DNA from: Cryptomeria japonica
Lineage: Eukaryota; Streptophyta; Pinopsida; Cupressales; Cupressaceae
Assembly (NCBI RefSeq): GCF_030272615.1
Contig: NC_081412.1
Location: 103,342,796 to 103,406,795, forward strand
Length of the DNA: 64,000 nucleotides
Direction: 5' to 3'
Shown: positions 45,120 to 56,542 of the stretch, piece after piece
Layout of the letters: each line of letters begins with the position of its first letter
Numbering within the stretch: the first letter of the stretch is position 1
Notes under the pieces: model-generated
Told to the model about the DNA's origin: nothing
What the model saw: only the letters and a program-made list of their open reading frames with translations
Database searches by the model: none
Program-made: the position numbers and the translations under genes

Positions 45120-45671
45120 GTATTAGAGCTTGGAATAGTGACCCACTCAGTGATAATTGGGATATCGTTAGGGGCATCTGAGAATCCATCCACCATACGC
45201 CCTCTAATTGCAGCTTTGACATTTCATCCCTTTTTTTGAAGGAATGGATCTTGGAGGATGCATAGTTCAGGTGATTTATTTGCTTTTCATAACAACTTAG
45301 AAATATGAGTGATTAACGTTTTTATGATGGTCTAATACTTATATGTTGATGATAATGGGTAGGCGAGGTTCAAGAGCAGATCGACAGCGCTAATGGCGTT
45401 CTTCTTTTCTATAACTACACCGCTTGGAATTGCAGGGGGAATCGCAATTTCATTGACATATAATGAAAATATTCCAACAGCTCTAATTGTTGAGGGAATG
45501 TTCAACTCAGTCTCTGCAGGAATTCTGATATATATGGCTGCATTAGTGGATCTTCTTGCAGCAGATTTTCTTGGCTCAGGAATGCAGACCAAAGTGGGGC
45601 TTCAACTGCGGTATTATGCTTCTCTTTTGTTAGGAATCGGTGCCATGTCTTTGTTGCCCAAATGGGCTTAA
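45120..45671 (+). pseudogene. Truncated ZIP transporter pseudogene (exons 2 and 3 only)
   Basis: Exon 2 (45120-45270, 151 bp) and exon 3 (45363-45671) match the intact gene's exons closely, with splice signals kept. Exon 1, coding for the first 206 residues including three membrane segments, is absent. In exon 2 the codons for the metal-binding HQFFE motif are altered: CATCAG has become CATCCC and an extra T shifts the frame into TGA. Exon 3 is still open to its stop and has one extra alanine codon (YMAALVD instead of YMALVD). I infer a non-functional partial duplicate. Confidence 0.9.
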
Positions 45672-46816
45672 TCTAGTTAAATCAAAAGATTATGTTATAA
45701 TGATAGCTTAAACAGTAATGTTGTCATCAATCCGTCACTTTAAACCAAATTGGTGTGTTCAAACCAACAATATCTGATCATCTGTTGGATCAGATTAGTT
45801 TCTAGCTATTTTGTAAAGGATCCAATGACTTCTATCTTAATCGGTTTACATTCCCTCTGCTTAAAGATTAAGGTTTTCTTTTAATTTTTCAATGCCAAAA
45901 GAGTGAGTTTGAACCCACGATCAGTTTCTACAAGAAATTTGGTTTTCATTTGACATCCAATATGTCGGACATAGAGATGGAAAGGGGTGATGGAAAAGAG
46001 TTAGGTTGTCTATTCAGTTTCAGAATGTATATTTAATGGTATTTATTAATTAAAAATATAGATGGAATGAAATTATGTCGATATAGGGTAGGAATGAAGT
46101 CTTTGTCTATCCAGCTCGGTATTTGTTAATTTATTGAAAATAGATGAAATGAAATTATGTCGAAATAGAAATGGAATGGAGTCATTGTCTATCCAGCTTC
46201 AGAATGTGCATTCCAAGTATTTATTAATTAATTAAAAATTAAAAATCTGTTATATTCTGATTCTGTACTGAGAACTATATAGACATTGTCTAGAATGGTC
46301 TTCCATCATAATTTCATTAAAATAGACATTACTTGAACCTTTTAATTAAGCATATATAATATAGATGTATAAATGATTTATAAATTATGATTATATATTT
46401 TTTATGATTATATGTGTAAATTTGTATAGAGAATAGTCACTGCCCAATTTCCTTGTTCCACATTTTCCTATTTACATTGCATCTCAGATAAGTAAATATT
46501 TATAACTGAATTTGTAATTATTGAACTTCATAATTGTAAAAAGAGTATCTTTACTTAAAGTTTAAACTATTTGGAAAGAAAAAATATCTCTTTTATACAA
46601 ATTTAGTCTAATTAATTAAGCACACAGTTAATTTATATTCAATTACTAGTTTAAAATTCATATATGAATATATGTATATGTGTGTGTGTGTTTCTAATTT
46701 TCTTTTATTTGAATAAATATCTATCTTATTACCATATAAAAATAACATTACACATATTCACAGAAGAAAAGATGGATCAAAAAAGTATTTTAATATATTG
46801 GTCTATGGGAAGAAAA

Positions 46817-48307
46817 TGTTAGACTAAACTATTATATTTACTTTATTCTTAAGTTTACTTAGGCTTCATTATATTTTCTAAGTGCATAGGTATTTGTACC
46901 TTTTACTCCCTGAACTCAAGTATTTTAATATATTGGTCTATGGGAAGAAAATGTTAAACTAAACTATTATATATACTTTATTCTTAAGTTTACTTAGGCT
47001 TCATTATATTTCCTAAGTGCATAGGTATTTGTACCTTTTACTCCCTACCTACCCTCACACCTCATTAGTGCTCCCATAACGCTCTTGCCTTTATAGGGAG
47101 AGATCTTGTATATTTCTCATCATCTCAATATATCATTATTTCTAGTGAATTATCTTTCTCTCCATTGTGAAGTTTTATAGCTGTTTGCAGGTCTTGGGAG
47201 GTTGATCAACCTTCACTTGTATTGATTCCTCATCCAAAGTCCTTTGAGACTTCCATCATTCTTGATCAGCAATACCATCATTATCTTTCAAATTTCTTCG
47301 ACATATTTAGTATTTTAAATTTATGGTTACAAGATGGATTCCTATCCGATATCTTAGATTTGGTTTGTGAGTCTTCTAGTTGTTTGGAAGATAAATTTGA
47401 GGGCTTATCTCTCCTCTTTGATGACGTCCATTGCAATCTTGTTGCCACATCATCTTTGTCTTTAAAGCTTGCTTGAGATCAATTTCAATTGGTTCCTTGT
47501 TTGTCACCTTTTCTTATGATTAGGCATATACTTGATTGGTTCGTGGTATCTTCTTCCAAGGACATGACGACACATGATCAAATTTCAGAGACAACGCCAT
47601 CATTCTACATTTGGATTCCTCTTCCTAATTCTTATCTAGAATAGGAAGCATACTTGCATCTCTATATGGTTTTGTTTCTTCCTAAGGGAGACAAGTAGTT
47701 TGTAGGCATTGGATCTTATTTTATCCTTAGACACTTACCAAACTTGTAGGAGATTATTCATTATGGGGGGCAATGTTGTTTCCATCTTTCCCTTCATTGG
47801 ATGGGTAATTGTATTGTATTCTCTTAATGGATGTCATTTTTGGGGGATATTACGGAGACCTCCATTTATCACTTCATTATTTGAATATCTCTTTTTTGGA
47901 GAGGAGTTTAATCCCATGAGTTTTTCTTCTTTTCTTCATTTATAAGATTATTTTCATTGTACATGGGTACCTAACATGGCCTTGTAGCCAAGACCCATAT
48001 TGCAAGCTAAGTTGCACTTAGGGGGGGTGTTAGAGTAATTTATTATATTTACTCTATTCTTAAGTTTACTTAGGTTTCATTATATTTCCTAAGTGCGTAA
48101 GTATTTGTACCTGGGTAGTTGGTTATACCTACTCCCTACCTACCCTCACACCTCATTGGTGCTCTAATAACCACTCTTGCCTTTATAAGGAGAGCTCTTG
48201 TATATTTCTTATCATCTTAATACATCTTCATTTCTCGTGAATTTTCTTTCTCTCCATTGTGAAGGTTTATATATATTTGTAGGTCTTGGGAGATTGATCA
48301 ATCCTAA
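46817..48307 (+). mobile_element. TRIM-like LTR element (~1.36 kb) with duplicated left junction
   Basis: LTRs at 46952-47215 (264 bp) and 48028-48307 (280 bp) start TGTTA and share CTTAAGTTTACTTAGG, CTACCTACCCTCACACCTC and GGTCTTGGGAG. The right LTR follows a TTAGGGGGGG purine tract. The 812-bp interior has no pol; an 84-codon frame at 47222 is unrecognised. The flank is GAAAA on the left and AAAAA on the right, and the empty site is visible at ~56433-56445 in the right block. A ~131-base segment covering flank plus LTR start occurs twice in tandem (46788-46918, 46919-47049). No convincing tRNA primer site is seen. Confidence 0.7.
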
Positions 48308-48471
48308 AAAAATACAAATTTGAATATGAGAAACAATTGCATGAAAATCTAGGCTAATAATAAGGTGAATTTGTAGAAATATATATAATTGGGATTAGCA
48401 AAAGGTTGAATTTATAGAAACATGTGTAAATAAGAGTAAATAAAGATATATAATAATTAATAAATGTATAT

Positions 48472-51400
48472 GCATATTCTCTATGGATGGATGTATGTTT
48501 TATGTTCATACTTTTTATATGGATGATCTTATGATGATGATGATTCTATCATGATAATTATATCATGTTGATTCTACGATTCCTATGATTCTTATATGAT
48601 ATTATGCTTCTAAAATGTGTATATGATCTATGTCATGATTATATGATCACTGTTATGGAAGGACTTTATATGCTTATGGTTTACAATGATTTACTGCATA
48701 GTTAATGATCTGGCCATTGATGTAAGACTCCTCATCAATGCATGATGTACAATGTTTTAATTTCTATGTATGATGACATAATATGCAAATGATGCTATGA
48801 ATATGTTATCTTCTTTTTTTTCATGATATTTCTATGTATGAGACCTATGTTGATGTATGACATCACTATATGGATTATTATTTTAAATCATGGTCTAAAT
48901 GTATGGACAATGCACATAAATAGTGTGAATTTGTGATTATAATGCCTATGATATATGTCATGGTAATGATGATTTATTTTTTGTTATGCTAAGTATACCC
49001 AATTATAAAAAATATCAACTTGGAAGAATTAGAAAAGGATTTGGATCTTAAGCCGTGAATAAAAGGATAACTTAGAAAATGATAAGGATGGAATGCCTAT
49101 AAATGAACGGTAAATGAAATGTAAAATTAACATGAATAAATGAAACATAGTTACTTGTACACAAATTTCTAGTTCTTTTTCTCATCATTGAACTCTTTAG
49201 AATGTTGTAAAAGAATACAAGCATTTAGGTATAAGTAAACCAGAATGGCTCGAGCATCCCTTAAATGTATTTTGATTTAGCAAGTTAATACAAGCATCTA
49301 GGTATAATTGAACCGAGATGACTTGAGTATGACTTAAATTAGTTAAATAGATATTTATTATTTATTTAATCAATTCTACCCTTTACCCCATTATATTCTA
49401 ATCTTTAAATAAATATAACTATTTTAAATTATTTTTTCTCACCACTTGATTTTATTAATTAAGCAACTATTTATTTAGCTAATTAATTTCCCATTCTCCT
49501 TTATCTTTATCAACTCAATGCTAGCCCTTAAACTTGTTCACATGGATCCTAAAATTGTCGTCATGTGACAAGTGTCCCCTTCACATGTCTAACTAATACT
49601 TCTATAGATTCATTGAATCTACACACTTCCCAAAAGTCAAACTAAATTATCATCTTATCCATTCATTCCATTTTACACCTCTTAACCCTAGCCATTCCTA
49701 TAAGGATGTTGAATTAAACTTATCTCAAGCCCTAGATCATATTTTTCATGTGACTTTCATGTGACACTTGTCACATGAAGCATAACCCTAATCATTATTC
49801 AATCCTAGCAATCCATCATCAATATATCATACTTGATTTTGCCTCATGAGAAATCTATAAAATAGAAGATTCTCACCCCATTTTCAAATCTTTCTATATA
49901 ATACAATTATGTTGTCCATTTTATCACTCAATCATCTTGTTCATAGCATTATGTTATTAGACTTATGAGCAACCGAATCCAATCTATCAACATATCAACA
50001 TAGTTGATCTCTTTGAGGTTGCATTTATTTGGTTTGAATAGGCTAGTTTATATGCATATTTTAGGTAGGTCATTTGCATGCATGCAATAAATTAGAAGAT
50101 TTTTCAAAATTCTCTATTTTCACTTTTAAAATAGAATATTTGCTTTGCAAGGTTGACAAATTTTTATTTGGATAACATTTATATTTGTGATAAATGAAAC
50201 TTCATTCTTGAAATAATTTACCTTTTGTTTAATCTGATAAACAGGGACTTACTTTGTAAGATTAATGAATTCAAATTTTCATTCAATAATAATTTAAATT
50301 CTTTCCAAATGTAGTTTTTTTCCACTCAAATTCAATATAATATTCAACTTTGTGGTACTATATTTATATTTAATAATTCATAAAAATAATGAATACAATT
50401 TCATAGTAAAAAATACTATTATATACAAATAGCTAATACATTGTTTATTTTCACCCATAAGACACGAATGTTAGTTCATAAATTGTTTGTTAGTAGATAT
50501 TTATATTTATTTTCTTAAACATATATCTTGGGCACTTATGTAATATATGATGTTTGTTAAATTTGTAAAATTTGTATGAACTAATATGCTAACTTATGAA
50601 AAAATAAATGCATACAAAATGTAAATCAAAGCTAACGTGCTTTGGATAATGTTAGTATAGTGATTATATAAGTAGTTGTTGAGAAAAATGTAGATTGGAT
50701 CTTTTATACAATCAATACGAAAGCAATACTAATGTAGTAGCATAGATTGAAATGTTCATAGTTAATATATATATATATATATATATTGTGAACAAATATG
50801 GAAAAGAAATTGACTATTTGCAATGTTGAATTTTATAGAATTTTATTTAGTAATTTCTTTAGATTTTTTTATTTATGATTTTTTCTTTATTAGTTTTCTT
50901 TTTGTTGTCATGGATTAACTAATGTTTGTTCATTTTGGATAGGTTGATTTCTTATTTTGTGTATTTCATTTTAATTATTAAGGATTCCATTTACTTATTT
51001 TTAGTAGGGATTTGCATTGGTTTCTTTTGGATTTATGGTAAATCTTCCATGTTGTCTAATCTTACAAGACAATTGTGGATGAGATTTCAAATAAATGACA
51101 TAAATGAACTAGTTGTGAGAAAATTGGATTTACAAGTTGAAATAAAATGGCATAAAGAATTTGTATCAATAAATTGTATACACAATCACCTTTTATCCAT
51201 GTTCCACTAAGTTTTTGGGAAGAAGGGACGTGGGGACAATAGAACACATTTTAGGGACGAGATGTTTTGAGGTCATTTTTATGATGACATGGATTGGCTA
51301 TATAAAAATATATACACCTTATAGAATCATTCATCTTGACATATACATTGTAGAATCCTTAAAACACAACAATTTTCATGTTATCAAACATTGGATGCAT

Positions 51401-52900
51401 TCTTGTAGATAGTTAGTCTATATACTTTCATTGAAACTCTAATAAATTGTTTAAAGCATCTATTGTTTAGAGTGACAGACCCAAAGAAATGTCATTCAAC
51501 TATCTCCATCCCTTGAATGAAAATACAAGTAGAAAATCCCAAAGACATGTCCTCATATATCATAATCTTTAATTTATATTATTAGATAATTCGATTTGAT
51601 AAATACTCTAGTAATTATAGATTGTATACTTGTATTAAAAAAAGAACATTGATAACCTGTTAATTGACATGTTGACAAGTATATGCCATATCTTAAATTA
51701 TACCATCTTTACTCTACAATGTGGAATGTATAGCCATGCTGCTCTCTCACCACTCATTTTTAATAGTAGTTCTGCTTGACTTGACTCCTCCACAATGCAA
51801 TTTGCGTGGCTACGATCCAAGTCAATTCAAATGTCTCTCTATTATAGACCAAATTCTTTCTTATCCTAACCTTTGAGCAACTTTTTTGCAGAATTGCAAT
51901 AGTGCTGGCGACATATTTGTCTGACTTCAGGGAAAATAATTCTACTTATTTTAGTAGTAGTTTCTCTTCAAAATGTGTAATATCTTTCCCATGAATCTTT
52001 GTTCCCTTTTGATAAAATTAGAACGCAGGCCTTAATGAGCGACAATTTACAAATAAAAGCAATTATATATTGTAATTGAAGGAAGTGCATCAGTAATGAT
52101 TATTATTAATTTCGTATATTTACATGTCTTAAATGGTATGTCGGGTTTTAACGTTTTTTTTTGTTGTTGTCTCTGTATGCGAAGCAGTTAAGGATCTGGT
52201 TTCTGGATAGTAACGACGCATGCTATGAAATCAATTATGCGCACAAGGGTCAAAAAATACACATTTCAAAGCATCACATGATACCTACTTAAATGTTTCA
52301 ATAATTATCCACTCAAAATTGTCTTGTGGACAAATGTCTTAGTAATTGTGCACAAATGCCCCAATGGTGGTGCACAAATGGACTAATTATGGATGAAAAA
52401 AGGTTAAAAAGTGATCGACTATTGATACATGTGAAACTTATTAATGAACTTTTCATTATTATTTTTGACTCCTTTAAACTTAGTAATTGAATGGGTTGAA
52501 TGCAGAGGGAATGCTATCCACTACTTGACATGAAATTGCGAAATTGTCTTTTACTGTCATAGAAAAATAGCTAATTTCACAGCTAACATTACACAGGGGC
52601 TGCATCTAAACTGACTCCAAAAAGTCATGATTTCCACATAACACGAAGGTTAATCAAAAATTACAGATCTTGATCGTGCTCAACAAAACTAACTGCATCT
52701 TTCATTTTTCGAAAGAGTGTTTTAAAATCAGATTAACCGCTCCTTGTAAATGTTGATCTCCTGTACAATACATCGGATTTTGTCATTAGTGTGGAAGACA
52801 ATACCTTCCAAAATTAAGATAGCCAGGGATGTGACAGATGGGGCCACCATGAGGAAATATTGGAAAGCCTTCAATAATGTTGAATTGACTCCTCTACTTT
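48472..52900. other. AT-rich intergenic region, no gene supported
   Basis: Between ~48520 and 48980 the sequence is rich in ATGAT-type strings (ATGATGATGATG, TATCATGATAAT). At 49213-49340 a ~75-base passage occurs twice (ACAAGCATTTAGGTATAA / ACAAGCATCTAGGTATAA). A (TA)n run lies at 50767-50787. A 94-codon frame at 50926-51210 is hydrophobic at first but shows no family motif and has no support as a gene. Confidence 0.5.
50767..50787. repeat. AT dinucleotide microsatellite
   Basis: About ten TA units. Confidence 0.9.
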
Positions 52901-52932
52901 TTTTCTGACTTCTTTATTTTGATTATGCTGTG

Positions 52933-52940
52933 TATAAATA
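52933..52940 (+). promoter_or_regulatory. Probable TATA box of the ZIP gene
   Basis: TATAAATA lies 46 bases before the start codon, which would give a very short 5' leader. I see no GTCGAC-type zinc-deficiency element in the ~900 bases upstream. Confidence 0.55.
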
Positions 52941-52978
52941 TAGAACAGCTCTTTGGTGATTCGTGTTAAGTTTTCACC

Positions 52979-55215
52979 ATGGAAACATTTAGGAGGATTG
53001 CCTTCTCATTGGCATTGTTTTCAACACTCAGTTTGGTGGGTGCAGAGGATGCCGATTGTTCTGAGGAACAAAGTTTCAGAAACAAGAATGAAGCTCTCCA
53101 CCTCAAGCTTGGGGCAATTGCCTCTATTTTGGTAGGGGGCACAATAGGCGTATGCTTGCCTATCTGGGGGAAGACTATTAGTGCTTTAAGGCCAGATAAG
53201 GACATCTTTCTTATCATCAAGTCTTTTGCAGCAGGTGTTATTGTGGCAACGGGTTTTGTTCATATCCTTCCTGATGCCTTTGAGAGTCTGGGTAATCCTT
53301 GCTTGAAGGGAGATGCTTGGGAAAAGTTCCCGTTTGCTGGGTTTACAGCTATGATGGGGTCTGTTGTCAGTCTTATGGTAGATGCCATGGCCACTGGATA
53401 TTATCAACGAGACCACCTTAAGAAACATCAATCTACGGTTGGTGTACCACTCGCAGATATGTCTAGCTCACAAGTTGAGAACATAGGGCAGGTGGAACTT
53501 CAGAGTCATCTTCATACGCATGGCGGCACCCTTGCATATGATTCAACCGCGGAAGGCTCTGCTTCATCATTGCTTCGCCACCGCGTTATTTCTCAGGTAA
53601 ACACAAACAAACCCTAATCAAAACTATACCCTTTTCATGTGGGTTATTAGGGTTTTAGTCTGGTCCGCAGTCTCGTCCCTTTCTAATGGCTTTAATGTTG
53701 ATTAGTCTCTAAGACATTATTACCTTGTTCAAATTAATAAGTTCAATGATCTAGTCATGAAGGTCCACAGTCTAGAGTCTAGACACTTCTGAATCAAACA
53801 CAGACATACACATGTTTTGTGAGCTTAACAACTGAGTTAGGGATTTGATAGAAAAAAGTCACATCCGAATCAAAGATGGGTTGATCAGTAGTGAGCAATG
53901 CATTTCAGTAGTGAATGGAAGGTCTTAGATTTGGGTTCTAACAAGTCTATGAAAATTCGATAGAATTAAATTTTGATGACTGCCACAGCAAAATTATGAC
54001 TTCACCACTGCACTGTGCTTATCGACAATCAAAATTATATTTAAAATTGAAAAAGGGTAAAAATTTATTAAGGTACAAAAGGATTGCAAAGCACAAACAT
54101 TAACAAACCCTATCCATCTCAATTAAGTAGTCCAACTCTTAGGACAGATCCAGGGGTAATTGGCCCCGATCAACAATATTTCAATTGTACATTTAATCCG
54201 AGGCCCATTTGGCCAAACAATCCGCAACACCTTTCCAATCTCTAAGGATATGAGTAAAATCACAGAATCCAAAGAAGCACACAAATTAAGAATTTGTTTA
54301 ATAACCATAGCTAGCTGCCATCAAACATCATCTAACTGCCCCCTCTTCAACAAAGTCACCACAACCTGGAAATCAGACTCACAAATGACTTCTTACCACC
54401 CAAAATCACAACTACAGCTCCACTTCAATGCATGAGCTATAATAATTCAACCATATTATTTCCTCAATTTTTCCTCATATCTAACAAATTATTTTCTTTA
54501 AAAATGCTTGTATTTTCTATTATTTCATTTTTAATATCACAAATTTTTATGGCTATTGTTTCACGAACAATCCACCTTATCCCTAAGATTTTAAGATTAG
54601 TTTGATTTCATATTCATAGTTTTATATAACTTCGTTAAATCCAAAACCTGAATGATTTGTGGAGCAGGTATTAGAGCTTGGAATAGTGACCCACTCAGTG
54701 ATAATTGGGATATCGTTAGGGGCATCTGAGAATCCATCCACCATACGCCCTCTAATTGCAGCTTTGACATTTCATCAGTTTTTTGAAGGAATGGGTCTTG
54801 GAGGATGCATAGTTCAGGTGATTAATTTGCTTTTCCTAACAACTTGGATATATGACTGATTAACGTTTTTATGATGGCATAATACTTATATTCTAATGAC
54901 ATTGGATAGGCGAGGTTCAAGAGCAGATCGACAGCGCTAATGGCGTTCTTCTTTTCTATAACTACACCGTTTGGAATTGCAGTGGGGATCGCAATTTCAT
55001 CGACATATAATGAAAATAGTCCAACAGCTCTAATTGTTGAGGGGATGTTCAACTCGGTCTCTGCAGGAATTCTGATATATATGGCATTAGTGGATCTTCT
55101 TGCAGCAGATTTCCTTGGGCCACGAATGCAGAGCAAAGTGGGGCTTCAACTGTGGTCTTATGCTTCTCTTTTTTTAGGAATCGGTGCCATGTCTTTGATG
55201 GCCAAATGGGCTTAA
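52979..55215 (+). CDS. ZIP/IRT-family divalent metal transporter, three exons
   Basis: Exons 52979-53596, 54668-54817 and 54910-55215 give 357 residues, the usual length for plant ZIP proteins. Introns have GT...AG ends (CAG|GTAAAC, GCAG|GTATTA; CAG|GTGATT, ATAG|GCGAGG). Residues 1-22 look like a signal peptide. Membrane segments follow at ~42-62, 76-97 ([11 protein letters not shown]) and 119-140. The loop at ~141-206 is variable and has only a small histidine cluster (HLHTH, 177-181). The signature helices are intact: [13 protein letters not shown] (H215, S216) and [15 protein letters not shown] (H242, E246), the metal-coordinating positions of the family. The C-terminus is SLMAKWA. ZIP proteins carry Zn, Fe or other divalent cations into the cytosol; substrate cannot be told from this sequence. 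An AATAAA lies at 55243. Intron 1 contains a LINE scrap. Confidence 0.93.
54040..54450 (-). mobile_element. LINE 3' fragment in intron 1 of the ZIP gene
   Basis: On the minus strand the sequence encodes the end of a LINE RNase H domain in one frame ([17 protein letters not shown] at ~54260-54210). It then continues to a tail resembling that of the 9067-16465 LINE (GTACCTTAATAAATTTTTACCC). It is antisense to the gene and heavily decayed. The left duplicate block starts at the equivalent of 54509, just beyond it. Confidence 0.7.
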
Positions 55216-55489
55216 TTTAGTTAAATCAAGATATTATGTTATAATAAACAGTAATGTTGTCATTAATCCGTCACTTTTCACCAAATCGGTGTGTCCAAAC
55301 AAGCAATATCTGATCATCTGTTGGATCAGATTAGTTTCTAGCTATTTTGTATAAGGATCCAATGGCTGCTATCTTAATCGGTTTAAACCTCCTCTGCTTA
55401 AAGATTAAGTCGTTTTTTTTCAAATTTCAATGCCAAAAAAAGTGAGTTTGAAACCGTGATCAGTTTCTACATAAATTTGGGTTTCATTT

Positions 55490-55800
55490 GACATCCAGTA
55501 TGTCGACATAGAGATGGAAAGGGGTGATGGAAAAGAGTTATGTTGACATAAGATGGAATAGAGTCTATTTAGCTTTAAAATGTATATTTGATTGTATTTA
55601 TTGATTAATTAAAAATAGATGGAATGGCATTATGTTCATATAAGAATAGGAATGAAGTTATTGTCTACCCAATTTCAATATTTTATTATTGATTGAAAAT
55701 AAATGGAATGGAATCATGTCGACATAAGAATGGAATGGAGTCATTATCTATCCAGCTTCAGAATGTGCATTCCAAGTATTTATTAAGTAATTGAAAAAAA
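55490..55800. repeat. Downstream minisatellite (~90-bp units) with ATGTCGACAT palindromes
   Basis: Units share TATGTCGACATAAGA, ATGGAATGGAGTCATT, CTATCCAGCTTCAGAATG and TTTATTAATT. Perfect ATGTCGACAT occurs at 55500-55509 and 55716-55725, with degraded versions at ~55545 and ~55632. The corresponding left-block array is at ~45958-46230 with only imperfect palindromes (ATGTCGGACAT, ATGTCGATAT, ATGTCGAAAT). Confidence 0.65.
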
Positions 55801-56542
55801 AAATCTGTTGTATTCTAATTCTCTGCTGAGAACTATATAGACATTGTCTACAACAATCTTCCATCAAAATTTCATTAAAATAGACATTATTTGAACCTTT
55901 TAATTAATAATATATAATATAGATGTACAAATGATTTATAAATTATGATTATATATATTTGATGATTATACTTGTAAATTTGTATAGAGAATAGTCACTA
56001 CCAAATTTCCTTGTTCCACATTTTCCTATTTACTTTGCATCTCAGGTAAGTAAATATTTATAATTGACTTTGTGATTATTGAACTTCAGAATTGTGCAGT
56101 GTGATCAAAAAGAGTATCTTTACTTAGAGTTTAATCTATTTGGAAAGAAACACTAATTCTTTTATACAAGTTTAGCTTAATTAATTAAATATATAATTAA
56201 TTTTGATTTAATTAATAGTTTAAAATAGATAAATTAAAATGTATTTTCCGCTTTTTTTTTCGTTCTATTTTTCTTTTAGATGCATAAATGTCTATATTAT
56301 TAACATTTAAAAATAGTGTCACACAAATCACAAAAGAAAAGATGGGTCAAAAAAGTCACACCCTTAAGTCTATTTCAAGTCAATCTCAAGCCCCTTGTAT
56401 TGAACTCAAGTGTTTTAATATTGGTCTATGGGAAGAAAATGTAAATTTGAATATCAGAAACAATTGCATGAAAATCTAGGCTAATAATAAGGTGGATGCG
56501 TAGAAATTGATATAATTGATATTAAAACATGGTTGAATTTAT

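Larger units (their letters stand above)
44961..48471 (+). repeat. Left copy of the ZIP 3' block (segmental duplication)
   Basis: It parallels 54509-60352, starting inside intron 1 of the ZIP gene (TGTATTTTCTATTATTTC) and ending at TTAATAAATGTA. Up to exon 2 the two copies align with a constant offset of 9548 bases. The left copy contains a TRIM-like LTR insertion; the right copy contains a LINE. Neither insertion is in the other copy. Confidence 0.88.

Noticed and set aside
50926-51412. Two overlapping frames of 94 and 65 codons as a small membrane-protein gene
   Set aside because: Hydrophobicity follows from T-rich sequence; no homology recognised, no promoter or splice context.
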